DNA from: Amycolatopsis sp. EV170708-02-1
Lineage (GTDB): Bacteria; Actinomycetota; Actinomycetes; Mycobacteriales; Pseudonocardiaceae
Assembly (NCBI RefSeq): GCF_022479115.1
Contig: NZ_CP092497.1
Location: 5,332,001-5,396,000 of the forward strand
Direction: 5' to 3'
Length of the DNA: 64,000 nt
The position numbers and the translations under genes were made by a program. The notes beneath the pieces were generated by a model. It was not told the origin of the DNA and did no database searches. It was given only the letters and a program-made list of their open reading frames with translations. Positions 34,588 through 43,693 of this stretch are shown here, piece after piece (position 1 is the first letter of the stretch; every line of letters begins with the position of its first letter).

Positions 34588-36444
34588 TCACTTCATCCGG
34601 AAGTCGTGCTGTTCCGGCAGCGGTTCCTCGGAAACCGCCGCCCAGGTGTCGGACAAGGACGTTTCCCCTTCCCTGATGTTCGCGACCTCGAAACCGCCGT
34701 CGTACACGGCCTTGGCCCCGGCGACGTCGCCGAGGGCGAGCCGGGTCCGGGCGGTCAGGAGGGCGACCCGCCCTTCCACGGGCAGCCCGTCCAGCAGTTC
34801 GCTCGCTTCGTCCGGGAGTCCCGCGGCGAGTTGCGCCGCGATGGCCTCGACGACCAGTGGACGCAGCGACGGCGCGAGGGCGACCGCCCGCCGGTACAGC
34901 CAGGCGGCCTCGTGCCCGGCCGTGGCGATCGCGAGATTCCGCAGGGCCCAAGGGTTCTCGGCCGCCGAGACCGACTCTCGCCAGGCGCCGACCGCGTCCG
35001 AATGCCGTCCGGCCGCCCAGTGCGCGACGCCGCGGTGATACCAGGTCAGCCAGTTCTTCGGGGCGTACTCCATGAGATCCGCCCAGTACCGGTTCACCAG
35101 CGTCGCCGGGGGAACCGCGAGCGGATCGCCGTCCGGCGGCGTGCCGTCGAGCAACGCGAGCCACGGCTCCTGGTCCGGTCCGAGCGACTCGTCCGGGAAC
35201 GGCGTGCCGGGCAGGCACATCGGCGCGCGCCGGTTCTCCAGCGCGCCCCAGCCCGAACCGGTGGCCAGGAAGGATTCCGGGGTGACGTCGGCGATCTTCC
35301 GCCAGTCGTCGTGATACTCGTCCATGGTCTCCGCCGACGGCAGACCGGCGGCGACGGCCTCGCGAGCCGCCGTCCAGTCGTCACCGTGCACCGCGGCCGG
35401 ATCGGCGGCGACCGGACCGTACGCCTCCAGCCAGTCCCAGCCCTCCCCCGGCGGCAACCGCAGATGCTCCAGCTGGGTGCGGGCGAGGCCGGCTTGGATC
35501 TCCAGATAGCCACCGGCGCCGGGAGCGAGCCACTCCTGCCAACGACGTCCTCCGGCGGACTCGCCCCACAGGAACAGCTTCCGCCCGCGCAACCGGCCGG
35601 TGGACACCTGGGCCAGCCCGGTCCCGTCCTGTTCGACGGCCGCGACCCACGGCCTTCCGGTCACCTCGAAGAAGTAGTCCGCCGCGGCCTCCGCGCGGGC
35701 CGGATAGGTCAGCTCGCCGGGCACGTCGACCAGGTCGAGCCGCCCCGAATAGCCGTAGTGCCACGCCTGCGTCGCGGGCGCCAGCACGCGGGTGCCTTCG
35801 TTCTGCGGCACCGCGATGTTCGACCACCAGTACACCGGGACGTCGTAGGGATGCGGGTTCCGCACCCGCACCGCCACGAGCAGGTGTTCCGACCCGTCCG
35901 GCAGCCAGAAGTCGACCTGGTACGGCAGGTCGCGGGTGCGTTCCCACTCCCACAGGCGCAGCACCGGCGTGCCGTCCGGTCCCTCGATCTCCGCGGCGAA
36001 CATCGGCTCGCAGGTCAGCGTCGTGTGTCCGGTGCTGCCGAGGTTCCACTCGACCCCACCGGCGAACCACGCGTCCCGCAGCGCGAGGTTCGCGGGCTGG
36101 AACACCGGGTTGCGGTAGAGCAGGTCGCGTCCGGACGCCTTGTGGACCAGCGAGTACAGCCGCCCGCCCAGCGACGGCAGCACGGTGGCGCGGAGCTTGT
36201 CGTTCTCCAGTACCACCGCCGGGATCTCACGTTCGGTGCGCTCGCGGGTGTAGCCGTCCTGCAACAGGCAGGGCAGCGTGGTGTCCAAACGGCCGTAGCC
36301 GATGTTCTCCGCCAGGTCCGGCGGCAGCTCGTCCACATTGGACACCTTGGCCACCGCCTCGGGTTTCCGCAGCGGCGGCAGCGGGTTCTCCGGCCCCAGC
36401 TCGGCGGCCGGGAGCACCAGCCCGGTGCGGTACAGGCGGGTCAT
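34588..36444 (-). CDS. DUF5107 domain protein with TPR-like C terminus
   Basis: A 618-residue cytoplasmic protein. The N-terminal about 400 residues match DUF5107 (GGRLYSLVHKASGRDLLYRN; VYWWSNIAVPQ), a beta-sandwich related to galactose mutarotases and sugar-binding folds. The C-terminal about 200 residues form TPR-like helical pairs (WYHRGVAHWAAGRHSDAV). Function is unproven; such genes accompany sugar ABC transporters and glycosidases, so carbohydrate binding or epimerisation is plausible. ATG 36444 overlaps the stop of the ATPase gene, so it is in the transporter operon. Confidence 0.75.
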   Translation of the reverse strand: MTRLYRTGLVLPAAELGPENPLPPLRKPEAVAKVSNVDELPPDLAENIGYGRLDTTLPCLLQDGYTRERTEREIPAVVLENDKLRATVLPSLGGRLYSLVHKASGRDLLYRNPVFQPANLALRDAWFAGGVEWNLGSTGHTTLTCEPMFAAEIEGPDGTPVLRLWEWERTRDLPYQVDFWLPDGSEHLLVAVRVRNPHPYDVPVYWWSNIAVPQNEGTRVLAPATQAWHYGYSGRLDLVDVPGELTYPARAEAAADYFFEVTGRPWVAAVEQDGTGLAQVSTGRLRGRKLFLWGESAGGRRWQEWLAPGAGGYLEIQAGLARTQLEHLRLPPGEGWDWLEAYGPVAADPAAVHGDDWTAAREAVAAGLPSAETMDEYHDDWRKIADVTPESFLATGSGWGALENRRAPMCLPGTPFPDESLGPDQEPWLALLDGTPPDGDPLAVPPATLVNRYWADLMEYAPKNWLTWYHRGVAHWAAGRHSDAVGAWRESVSAAENPWALRNLAIATAGHEAAWLYRRAVALAPSLRPLVVEAIAAQLAAGLPDEASELLDGLPVEGRVALLTARTRLALGDVAGAKAVYDGGFEVANIREGETSLSDTWAAVSEEPLPEQHDFRMK

Positions 36445-37508
36445 GCGTCCGGGAGCCGATCGCCGGTGGCGGCGTCGAACAGGTGCACCGCGCCCGGTTG
36501 CGGTGTCAGGGAGATCGGCTCGCCGCGCTGCCACGGCGCCATCCCCGGAGTGCGGACCGTCAGCACGCGGTCGCCGTCCCGGCAGTAGAGGTATTGGTCG
36601 CTGCCCAGTTCCTCCACGACCTCGACGATGGCCTCGAAACCGCCCTCGCCGATCGTCCAGCCCTCGGGCCGGACGCCGACGACGATGCCGGGCCCGGTCA
36701 GCGCCGAACGTTGCGCCGGAGTCAACGGCAGCCTGGTGCCGCCGGCGACGGCGCCGTCACTGTCCACAGTGGTCTCCAGCAGGTTCATCGCGGGCGAGCC
36801 GATGAATCCGGCGACGAACACGTTGACCGGCTTGGCGAACAGCCCGACGGGCGTGTCGCACTGCTGCAGGAGCCCGTCCTTCAGCACGGCGACCCGGTCT
36901 CCCATCGTCATCGCTTCGACCTGGTCGTGCGTGACGTACAGCGTCGTGATGCCCAGCCGCCGTTGCAGGGAGGCGATCTGGGTGCGCGTCTGCACCCGGA
37001 GCTTCGCGTCCAGATTGGACAGTGGCTCGTCCATCAGGAACACGCTGGGCTCGCGCACGATCGCCCGCCCCATCGCGACACGCTGCCGCTGACCACCGGA
37101 CAGCTTCGCGGGCTTGCGGTCCAGGTACTCGGTCAGGTCGAGCACGGCCGCGGCCTCGGCCACCTTGCGCTCGCGTTCGGCCTTGGGGATCTTCGCCAGC
37201 TTCAGGTGGAAGCCGATGTTCTCCCCCACCGTCATATGCGGGTAGAGCGCGTAGTTCTGGAACACCATGGCGATGTCCCGGTCCTTCGGCGGGAGTTCGG
37301 TGACGTCGCGGTCGCCGATGTGGATGGAGCCGTCGTCGACGCCTTCCAGCCCGGCGAGCATGCGCAGCGTGGTCGACTTCCCGCAGCCGGACGGGCCGAC
37401 CAGCACCAGGAATTCGCCGTCGGCGACCTCGAGGTCGAGGCCGTCGACCGCGGGACGGTCCACCCCGGCGTAGAACCGGGTGGTGTCGGAGAAGGTCACG
37501 GTGGCCAT
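36441..37508 (-). CDS. sugar ABC transporter ATP-binding protein (UgpC/MsmK type)
   Basis: A 355-residue ABC ATPase of the MalK/UgpC/MsmK family. Walker A is GPSGCGKSTT, the signature LSGGQRQRVAMGRA, and Walker B VFLMDEPLSNLDA, followed by a C-terminal regulatory TOBE/MalK domain (about 240-355). It drives the two permeases encoded just upstream. The gene overlaps the DUF5107 gene by four bases and follows the permease gene by 6 bp. Confidence 0.93.
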   Translation of the reverse strand: MATVTFSDTTRFYAGVDRPAVDGLDLEVADGEFLVLVGPSGCGKSTTLRMLAGLEGVDDGSIHIGDRDVTELPPKDRDIAMVFQNYALYPHMTVGENIGFHLKLAKIPKAERERKVAEAAAVLDLTEYLDRKPAKLSGGQRQRVAMGRAIVREPSVFLMDEPLSNLDAKLRVQTRTQIASLQRRLGITTLYVTHDQVEAMTMGDRVAVLKDGLLQQCDTPVGLFAKPVNVFVAGFIGSPAMNLLETTVDSDGAVAGGTRLPLTPAQRSALTGPGIVVGVRPEGWTIGEGGFEAIVEVVEELGSDQYLYCRDGDRVLTVRTPGMAPWQRGEPISLTPQPGAVHLFDAATGDRLPDA

Positions 37509-37514
37509 CAGGTC

Positions 37515-38444
37515 CTACTTTCCGGCGCCGAGGGTCAGGCCGGTGATGATCCGGCGGGCGAGCACAAGGTAGAGCACGAGCATCGGGAGCACGACGATCG
37601 CCACACCGGCGATCAGCCCGCCGTACTCCGACTGGTAGCTCGCCGCCCCGTAGAAGGTGAAGAGCGCGCGTGACAGCGTGAAATGCGCCTGGTCCTTGAG
37701 GAACACGATCGCCAGCAGCGTCTCGTTCCACAGTCCGATGGCGTTCAGGGTCAGCGCGGTGATCATGCCGCCGCGGGTCAGCGGCAGCATGACCGAGAAG
37801 AACGTGCGCGTCGGCGAGGCGCCGTCGAGCGCGGCCGCCTCCTCCAGTTCGTCCGGCAGCGACCGGAAGAACCCGGTCATCAGGAACACCGTGAACGGGA
37901 TCGACAGCGCCACGTACAGCACGAACAGGCCGTATTCGTTGTCCAGGTGCACTTTACTGAGCACCACGAACAGCGGGATGATCACGGTCTGGAACGGCAC
38001 CCCCATGCCGATCGCGACGGCGTTCGTCATCGGCCCGGAGCCGCGGACGCCGAGCCTGGTCAGGGCGTAGGCGCAGGGCGCCGACACGGCGACCGTGACG
38101 ACCGTCGCCAGCCCGACCAGTACCACGGTGGTCAGCACGGCCTCGCCGAAGCCGGCGTTGTTCCAGGCGTAGATGAAGTTCCGGAACGGCTTGCCGACCT
38201 TGAACCACTGGTACGGCAGGTCGAACGGTTTGGTGAAGATCTCCACCGGTGTCTTGAACGACGCCGTGAGCAGCCAATACAGCACCAGGATGTTGCCGGC
38301 GGTGAACAGCCACACGATCGTGGAACCCAGCACCCGCAACGGGCTGAACCGTTTCGAGCCGGGCGCCGGACGCGGTTTGCGAGGCGGCTTGCGCACCGGT
38401 TTCGCCGCTCGCCGCGCGGGCGCCTCGACGTCGGTGACGGACAT
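37515..38444 (-). CDS. carbohydrate ABC transporter permease (MalG type)
   Basis: A 309-residue permease with a basic, Pro-rich N terminus, six membrane segments, and the EAA loop (DELEEAAALDGASPTRTFF, about residues 205-225). It pairs with the upstream MalF-type permease. I chose ATG 38444, preceded by GGGAGA, over an in-frame start at 38474. Confidence 0.92.
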   Translation of the reverse strand: MSVTDVEAPARRAAKPVRKPPRKPRPAPGSKRFSPLRVLGSTIVWLFTAGNILVLYWLLTASFKTPVEIFTKPFDLPYQWFKVGKPFRNFIYAWNNAGFGEAVLTTVVLVGLATVVTVAVSAPCAYALTRLGVRGSGPMTNAVAIGMGVPFQTVIIPLFVVLSKVHLDNEYGLFVLYVALSIPFTVFLMTGFFRSLPDELEEAAALDGASPTRTFFSVMLPLTRGGMITALTLNAIGLWNETLLAIVFLKDQAHFTLSRALFTFYGAASYQSEYGGLIAGVAIVVLPMLVLYLVLARRIITGLTLGAGK

Positions 38445-38454
38445 GGGATCTCCC

Positions 38455-39405
38455 TCAGAACTGGATCGCGTCACGGCGCATCAACCGGCGGAGCAGGACC
38501 ACGAGCACGGACACCAGCGCGATCATCGCCACCGCGCAGGCACAGGCGGCGCCGAAGTCCGGGGTGCCGTTCGAGCCGAAGGTCCGGTCGAACACGTAGA
38601 TCCCCAGCGTCCACGCCTCGTTGGGCGGGGCGTAGGTGCCCGGACCGGCCAGTACGAACACCAGCTCGAAGATCTTGAGCGCGTTGATCGTCCACAGCAC
38701 CCCGGCGACGCCGACGACGTCCCAGGTCATCGGCAGCGTGATGTTCTTGAACTTCTGCCACGGCGACGCGCCGCCCAGCTCCGCGTCCTCGTAGAGATAC
38801 GGCGGGATGCGGTCGACCGCGGCCATCAGGATGGTGATGTAGAACCCCGAGCTGGCCCAGATCAGCGAAGCCGTCACCACACCGGTCACATTGGCCGGTG
38901 CGAGGAACTTCGCCGCGTCCGCGCCGAGGCCTTCCAGCACGTAGTTCGCCAGCCCCTGTTTCCCCGGCTGGTACTTGAAGACGAAGCCGAGGAACATGCC
39001 GAGCGCCACCGGCGCCACGATGTTCGGGAAGAACAGGATGGCTCGGACGATCTTGCCGCCCTTCATGTCCCGCAGCACCATGGTGAACAGGAACGCCAGC
39101 GCGAACGTGCCGATCCCGCCGAGGAACACGTAGATCAGCGTGTTGCGGAAGGCGTACTGGAACGAGTCGCTCGCCCACATCTGCGTGTAGTTGGTGACGC
39201 CGTTGGGTTCCGGCGTGTCCCCCGCCCCGGCCCAGCTGGTGAAGCTCAGCACGACGGTCGCGATCGTCGGCAGGACCAGGAAGGCCAGGTACAGCACCAG
39301 CGCCGGCGCGGCGAACGGCCAGAACAGCCGTTTCTTGCGACTCAGGTGCGCCCCGGCCTTCACGGCCCGCGCCGGCGGTGTCGCCGGAGTCGTGACTGTC
39401 GCCAT
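38455..39405 (-). CDS. carbohydrate ABC transporter permease (MalF type)
   Basis: A 316-residue permease with six membrane segments (first at about residues 28-50) and the EAA-type loop PPYLYEDAELGGASPWQKFK. With the next gene it forms the sugar channel. ATG 39405 overlaps the binding-protein stop as ATGA, so its translation is coupled to that gene. Confidence 0.92.
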   Translation of the reverse strand: MATVTTPATPPARAVKAGAHLSRKKRLFWPFAAPALVLYLAFLVLPTIATVVLSFTSWAGAGDTPEPNGVTNYTQMWASDSFQYAFRNTLIYVFLGGIGTFALAFLFTMVLRDMKGGKIVRAILFFPNIVAPVALGMFLGFVFKYQPGKQGLANYVLEGLGADAAKFLAPANVTGVVTASLIWASSGFYITILMAAVDRIPPYLYEDAELGGASPWQKFKNITLPMTWDVVGVAGVLWTINALKIFELVFVLAGPGTYAPPNEAWTLGIYVFDRTFGSNGTPDFGAACACAVAMIALVSVLVVLLRRLMRRDAIQF

Positions 39406-40799
39406 CAGCCCTGGTTCTTCCAGAACTCGGCGCCCTTGGTGGCGAGCTGGTCCACGAACTGCTGCGGGGTGATCTGGCCCTTCAGCAAGGCGATGTCGGC
39501 GGGGTCGAAGACGTCGGTCTGCCATTTGCCGCCGGCGATGCCGTCGATCCCGTCGTACTGCAGGACGTGCTCCTTCTTCGGGTCGTCCAGCGCGGCCTTG
39601 ACCTGCTTGAGGTCGTCCGGCACGGCGAGGTCGGCACGCGGCACGAGGTTGTCGGCCACCACCGGGATCCCGGCGAGCAGGTCCTTGTTGAGGAAGTAGG
39701 CGATGAACGCCTTGGCCGCCTCGGCGTGCTTGGCCTTCTTGGTCACCGAGAAACCGATCGACATCTGCTCGACGGTGTCGTGCGTGGCGCCTTCGGGCAT
39801 CGGGAACTGGAAGGAGCCGTAGTTGATCTTTGTCCCGGCGCCCTGCTTGTCGAGGTACTCGCGGGTCTCGCTCGGCGCCCAGCTGCCGACATAGAGGAAC
39901 CGGGAGTCGCCGTCGGCCCAGCGCTGCTGCACCTGCGGGAACTTCGCCGCGTCCCAGCCGTCGATGAAGTACTTGGGCAGCTTCGCGGTTTCGGTGGCGG
40001 CCTTGAGGAACCCGGGGTCGGTCTTCCACGCCTGGCCGGTCTTGTCGGTCGCGGCCTTGTACAGCCCGCCCGCGCCGACGTAGCGCTCGGCGAGCTGGGT
40101 GTAGAAGTACATGTTGTAGAACGGGATGTCGCCGTCGAGGCTGATGGCGGCCTTGCCGTCGGCCTTCGCCTTGTCGAACAGGCCGATCAGCTCGTCCATC
40201 GTCTTCGGCTGCTGGATGTCGCCTGCGGTGTCCTTGTTGAACCACCAGGCGCTCGACTGGATCGTGTACGGGACCATGAAGTTGTGGCCCTCGCGGTCCT
40301 TGTTCTGCGGGAAGTCGTACGAGCTGGGCGAAAGCACGTCCTTGACGGTCTTGTCGCCCTCGCCGACCTTCATCGCGAACACGTCGTCGACGCTCTGCGT
40401 GCCGCCCGGCGTCATGACCGCCGCGCCGACCTTGCTGACGTCCTGGTCGAACAGGTCCGGGACGGCGTCGGTGTTCAGCGCGGGCACCAGGTTCTGGGTG
40501 TAGGCCTTGCGGCCCAGCCACTGCACGTCGACCTTGACGCCGGTCTTCTCCTGGAAGCATTTGAAGGCCTTCTGGAGGACCTTGCCCTGCGGCTCGTCGG
40601 CCGTCCACATGGACCAGTACGTGAATTCCTTGTCCGTCGCGGGTTTCACCCCCGCCTCCGGACAGGGCGCGTTGAGGAACTGATCGACGCCCGGGAGCGC
40701 GTTCTCGCCGGTGCCACCGGCCGTGTCCCCACCGCCGCCGCAACCCGCGAGCAGGAGCGCCGCGCCTGCCGTCAATGCCGTGAGCCTGCCTACCCGCAT
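39405..40799 (-). CDS. carbohydrate ABC transporter substrate-binding lipoprotein
   Basis: A 464-residue lipoprotein with lipobox LLAGC and a SBP_bac_1 fold (EFTYWSMWTADEPQG at the first strand). It is the sugar receptor for the importer. The N-terminal mature part has an unusual insert with two cysteines (APCPEAG, KAFKCFQE). ATG 40799 is used, preceded by AGGTGG. It has its own promoter with TGCRY repeats overlapping the -10 element, so it can be expressed apart from the aldolase and kinase genes. Confidence 0.92.
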   Translation of the reverse strand: MRVGRLTALTAGAALLLAGCGGGGDTAGGTGENALPGVDQFLNAPCPEAGVKPATDKEFTYWSMWTADEPQGKVLQKAFKCFQEKTGVKVDVQWLGRKAYTQNLVPALNTDAVPDLFDQDVSKVGAAVMTPGGTQSVDDVFAMKVGEGDKTVKDVLSPSSYDFPQNKDREGHNFMVPYTIQSSAWWFNKDTAGDIQQPKTMDELIGLFDKAKADGKAAISLDGDIPFYNMYFYTQLAERYVGAGGLYKAATDKTGQAWKTDPGFLKAATETAKLPKYFIDGWDAAKFPQVQQRWADGDSRFLYVGSWAPSETREYLDKQGAGTKINYGSFQFPMPEGATHDTVEQMSIGFSVTKKAKHAEAAKAFIAYFLNKDLLAGIPVVADNLVPRADLAVPDDLKQVKAALDDPKKEHVLQYDGIDGIAGGKWQTDVFDPADIALLKGQITPQQFVDQLATKGAEFWKNQG

Positions 40800-40844
40800 C
40801 CGCCACCACCTGGATCGAAGATCACACAAGTTCTGCTTGTTCTT

Positions 40845-40877
40845 GCGCAGTTTTGTGAGGTTTCACGCACATGTCAA
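40845..40877 (-). promoter_or_regulatory. promoter and triple TGCRY-type operator of the sugar importer
   Basis: On the minus strand TTGACA (40877-40872), 17 bases, AAAACT (40854-40849). Over the spacer and -10 lie three half-sites spaced 10 bases apart: TGCGT-GAAAC-CTCAC-AAAAC-TGCGC (40869-40845). Binding there would block RNA polymerase. Confidence 0.7.
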
Positions 40878-40880
40878 CAC

Positions 40881-41762
40881 TCAATCGCGCAAAGTCTGCT
40901 CAATCGTCACCTTGACCGGTTCAACATGATCAAGCTTGAGCACTCCCAGCAGCCGTCGCACCTCGACGGCGACCGCGGCACGCCCGGCACCGAGGTACTT
41001 CCGCGGGTCGACGCGCTCCGGATGCGCACGCCAATCCCCCGCCGCGGCCGCGGTGAACACCTTGTTGAGCTGGGTGGCGATATTGATCTTCGTCATCCCG
41101 GCTCGCACGGCTTCGGCCAGCCCGTCGTCGGGCACGCCGGAGGATCCGTGCAGCACCAGCGGCACCGGCACCCGCTCCCGCAGCCGTGTGATCAGCTCGA
41201 AGTCCAGCGCGGCGTCACGGGTGAGCATGGCGTGCGAACTGCCCACCGCCACCGCCAGCGCGTCGATCCCGGTGGACGCGACGAACTCCGCCGCCTCGTC
41301 GGGATCGGTGCGCGCGCCGGGCGCGTGGACGCCGTCCTTGCCCCCGACCTCACCGAGTTCGGCCTCGACCCACACGCCGTGGTCGTGGCAGTATGCGGCG
41401 ATTTCCCGCGTGGCGCGGACGTTGTCGGTGTAGTCCAGTTTGGACGCGTCGAACATGACGGAGCCGAAACCGAGCGCGACCGCCTCGCGGACCAGATCGG
41501 CCGATTCCGCGTGGTCGAGATGCACCGCGACCGGCGTGGCGGCCGCCCTGGCCGCCGCGAGGGCCGCAGTGCCGACCGGCGCCAGCGAGCCGTGGTACTT
41601 CACGGCGTTCTGGCTCAACTGCACGATCACCGGCGCTGCCGCCGCGGCGGCGCCGTCGATGATCGCGGTGATGTGTTCGAGCTGGATCGCGTTGAACGCG
41701 CCGCAGCCGTGCCGGTCCGCCGCCGCGGCTCCGACGATTTCCCCGGTTCCCACCAGAGGCAT
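40881..41762 (-). CDS. class II fructose/tagatose-bisphosphate aldolase family protein
   Basis: A 293-residue zinc-dependent class II aldolase of the FbaA/GatY/KbaY family. Metal and substrate motifs are HLDHAE, AELGEVGGKDGV and VLHGSSGV, followed by KINIATQLN. It cleaves a ketose 1,6-bisphosphate to two triose phosphates. Together with the neighbouring PfkB-type kinase and SIS protein it makes a ketose-6-phosphate route (tagatose or fructose type). ATG 41762 follows AGGAG closely. There is a 10-bp gap to the kinase gene. Confidence 0.9.
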   Translation of the reverse strand: MPLVGTGEIVGAAAADRHGCGAFNAIQLEHITAIIDGAAAAAAPVIVQLSQNAVKYHGSLAPVGTAALAAARAAATPVAVHLDHAESADLVREAVALGFGSVMFDASKLDYTDNVRATREIAAYCHDHGVWVEAELGEVGGKDGVHAPGARTDPDEAAEFVASTGIDALAVAVGSSHAMLTRDAALDFELITRLRERVPVPLVLHGSSGVPDDGLAEAVRAGMTKINIATQLNKVFTAAAAGDWRAHPERVDPRKYLGAGRAAVAVEVRRLLGVLKLDHVEPVKVTIEQTLRD

Positions 41763-41772
41763 GAGGGTTCTC

Positions 41773-42663
41773 CTAGTCCGGGCGGGCGCGCACGGCGACC
41801 AGCCCCTGTTCGGCTCGGTAGTGCGCGAGGTCGACGTCACCGGCGAGCGGGCCGAGCACGGCCGCCCCGGACAACGCGACGGCGCGGCGCAGGATGTCCG
41901 GCCAGGATTCGGCGCGGCTCAGCCCCAGCGCCAGCGCGGCGACGACGGCGTCACCCGCGCCGGTGGTGTTGCCACTGAGCACAGTGGACGGTGTCGCGTG
42001 CCAGATGCCGGAGCCGGTCACCGCCAGCAGCCCGTCCGCCCCCAGCGAGACGACGACGGCGCCGGCCCCGGCCTTGCGCAGTTCGGCCGCGGCGGCCACC
42101 GGATCCCGCAGGCCGGTGACCTCGCGCAGTTCGTCGGCGTTCGGTTTGACGACGGACGGTTTCCCGGCCAGTCCGGCGATCAGCGCCTCGCCGGAAGTGT
42201 CCAAAATGGACGGCGCGGTGCCGAGCAGACCGGCGTATCCACCGGCTCCCGGAGGGAGGCTGCCCGAGCAGACGAGCACGTCCGGCTTTCGGGCCCGGAC
42301 GGCCGCGGCAAACGTTTGCCACTCGTTCCCGGAGAGCCGCGGCCCGGGCTCGTTCAGCAGCGTGACCGATCCGTCGCCGGCGAGAACCGTGATGGTGCGC
42401 CGGGTCTCGCCGCCGACCGGAACGGCCGTGGCCGGAACGCCCGCCGCCGCGAGATCGCCGACGACCGCGGCGCCCGTCGCGCCGCCCGCCGTGAAGATCG
42501 CCCGGACGTCGGCGCCGAGCGTGTGCAGCACGCGGGCGACGTTGACGCCCTTGCCGCCCGCCCGGTGCCGCACCTGTCGCACCCGGTGCACGTCACCGGC
42601 CCGCAGACCGTCCACTGTGTACGTGACGTCCAGCGCGGTGTTCGGCGTGACGGTGACGATCAC
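41773..42663 (-). CDS. PfkB family hexose-phosphate kinase (1-phosphofructokinase/tagatose-6-phosphate kinase type)
   Basis: A 296-residue PfkB/ribokinase-family kinase close to FruK/LacC. Substrate-side motif HRAGGKGVNVARVL (about 32-46) and the C-terminal anion-hole/base motif NTTGAGDAVVA are present; VTPNTALDVTY at the start is typical of phosphofructokinase B. It probably phosphorylates a ketose phosphate to supply the aldolase encoded next. GTG start; 7-bp gap after the SIS gene. Confidence 0.9.
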   Translation of the reverse strand: MIVTVTPNTALDVTYTVDGLRAGDVHRVRQVRHRAGGKGVNVARVLHTLGADVRAIFTAGGATGAAVVGDLAAAGVPATAVPVGGETRRTITVLAGDGSVTLLNEPGPRLSGNEWQTFAAAVRARKPDVLVCSGSLPPGAGGYAGLLGTAPSILDTSGEALIAGLAGKPSVVKPNADELREVTGLRDPVAAAAELRKAGAGAVVVSLGADGLLAVTGSGIWHATPSTVLSGNTTGAGDAVVAALALGLSRAESWPDILRRAVALSGAAVLGPLAGDVDLAHYRAEQGLVAVRARPD

Positions 42664-42670
42664 GGCTGCC

Positions 42671-43552
42671 TCAGGTCAGGACGACGGAACGGGTGAGGCT
42701 GCGGGGGTTGTCCGGGTCGAGGTCCTTGCGGGCGGCGATGGCCCCGGCGACACGCTGCGCGCGGACCAGGTCCGCCAGCGGGTCCAGACCGCTTTCGACG
42801 AACAGGCCGCCCGCGCGGGCGACGTCGCCGGCCAGCCCCTCCGGCGCCTGCCCGAACATCCAGGTCACGCGGCCGGGTTCGCTGATGCTGATCGGCCCGT
42901 GCCGGTAGTCCCATGCCGGGTACGACTCCGTCCACAGCAGGCACGCCTCGCGGAACTTGAGCGCGGCCTCGTTCGCGATGCCCACGGACCAGCCGGTGCC
43001 GAGGAAGCTGAACTGTTCCGCGGTGATCAGCTCGTCGGGCAGCGGCTCGGCGAGCACGCGTTCGGCCTGGTCCGCGACCGCGGTCAGGTCCTCGCCGAGG
43101 TGTGCTCGCAGCATCGCCAGCGCCGTCGTGGCGAAGCGGGTCTGCACGACCGAGCGCTCGTCGACGACGGAGAGATCGACGATCGTGTCGGCGGCAGCCT
43201 CGATCTCACGGGGCACGCCGGTGATCGCGATGGTCGGCGTCCTGCCCCGCAGCTTCGCCAACAGGGCGTGGACCTCGGTCGTGGTACCCGACCTGGTCAG
43301 CGCCACGACGTGGTCGTAACCGCGGCCGTCCGGGAACTCCGACGCGGCGAAGGCGTCGGTCTCGCCGAGCCCGGCAGACTCGCGAAGGACGGCGTACGCC
43401 TGGCCGATGAACCACGACGTGCCGCAGCCGACGATCGCGACCCGCGCGCCCGGGGGCGGCAGCAGCTCACTGTTCGCCGAGGCCAGCGCCGCCGCGTCCC
43501 GCCAGCGGCCGGGCTGGCTCGCGATCTCCGCCGCCATGAAGGTCCCGCTCAT
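42671..43552 (-). CDS. SIS domain sugar-phosphate isomerase/deaminase (AgaS-like)
   Basis: A 293-residue protein with two SIS domains (first VAIVGCGTSWFIGQAYA; second LGTGWSVGIANEAALKFREA). This two-SIS form resembles AgaS and the isomerase half of GlmS, which act on amino-sugar or ketose phosphates. TRSGTTTEV is the phosphate-binding loop and YRHGPIS is also typical. It is the first gene of the catabolic operon, with a clear promoter. ATG 43552 follows GGGGAG. Role as galactosamine-phosphate deaminase/isomerase is a family-based inference. Confidence 0.85.
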   Translation of the reverse strand: MSGTFMAAEIASQPGRWRDAAALASANSELLPPPGARVAIVGCGTSWFIGQAYAVLRESAGLGETDAFAASEFPDGRGYDHVVALTRSGTTTEVHALLAKLRGRTPTIAITGVPREIEAAADTIVDLSVVDERSVVQTRFATTALAMLRAHLGEDLTAVADQAERVLAEPLPDELITAEQFSFLGTGWSVGIANEAALKFREACLLWTESYPAWDYRHGPISISEPGRVTWMFGQAPEGLAGDVARAGGLFVESGLDPLADLVRAQRVAGAIAARKDLDPDNPRSLTRSVVLT

Positions 43553-43590
43553 GAACTCCCCATCCGTGCCAGTTGTGCGCAATAGCTGTC

Positions 43591-43644
43591 ACGTTAGGTG
43601 CAGTTTTGTGCAACGTCAATGCTCTGTTAGCGCACTTTCACGCA
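43591..43644 (-). promoter_or_regulatory. promoter and TGCRY operators of the SIS-PfkB-aldolase operon
   Basis: On the minus strand TTGACG (43619-43614), 17 bases, TAACGT (43596-43591) is a strong promoter. Between -35 and -10 lies TGCAC-AAAAC-TGCAC (43612-43598); just upstream lies TGCGT-GAAAG-TGCGC (43644-43630). A weaker TGCGC pair lies downstream near 43566-43581. Spacing is 10 bases in both main sites. Confidence 0.72.
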
Positions 43645-43693
43645 TTTGGTCCGCGCGGATTTGCAGGATGGCCTGGTCGCCTACGGTGGACGG

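Noticed and set aside
30095..43552. Sulfoquinovose (sulfo-EMP) pathway because of GH31, PfkB kinase and aldolase
   Set aside because: Sulfoquinovosidases are intracellular and shorter, and no sulfolactaldehyde reductase/dehydrogenase or sulfonate exporter is present; the GH31 here is a large secreted multidomain enzyme.
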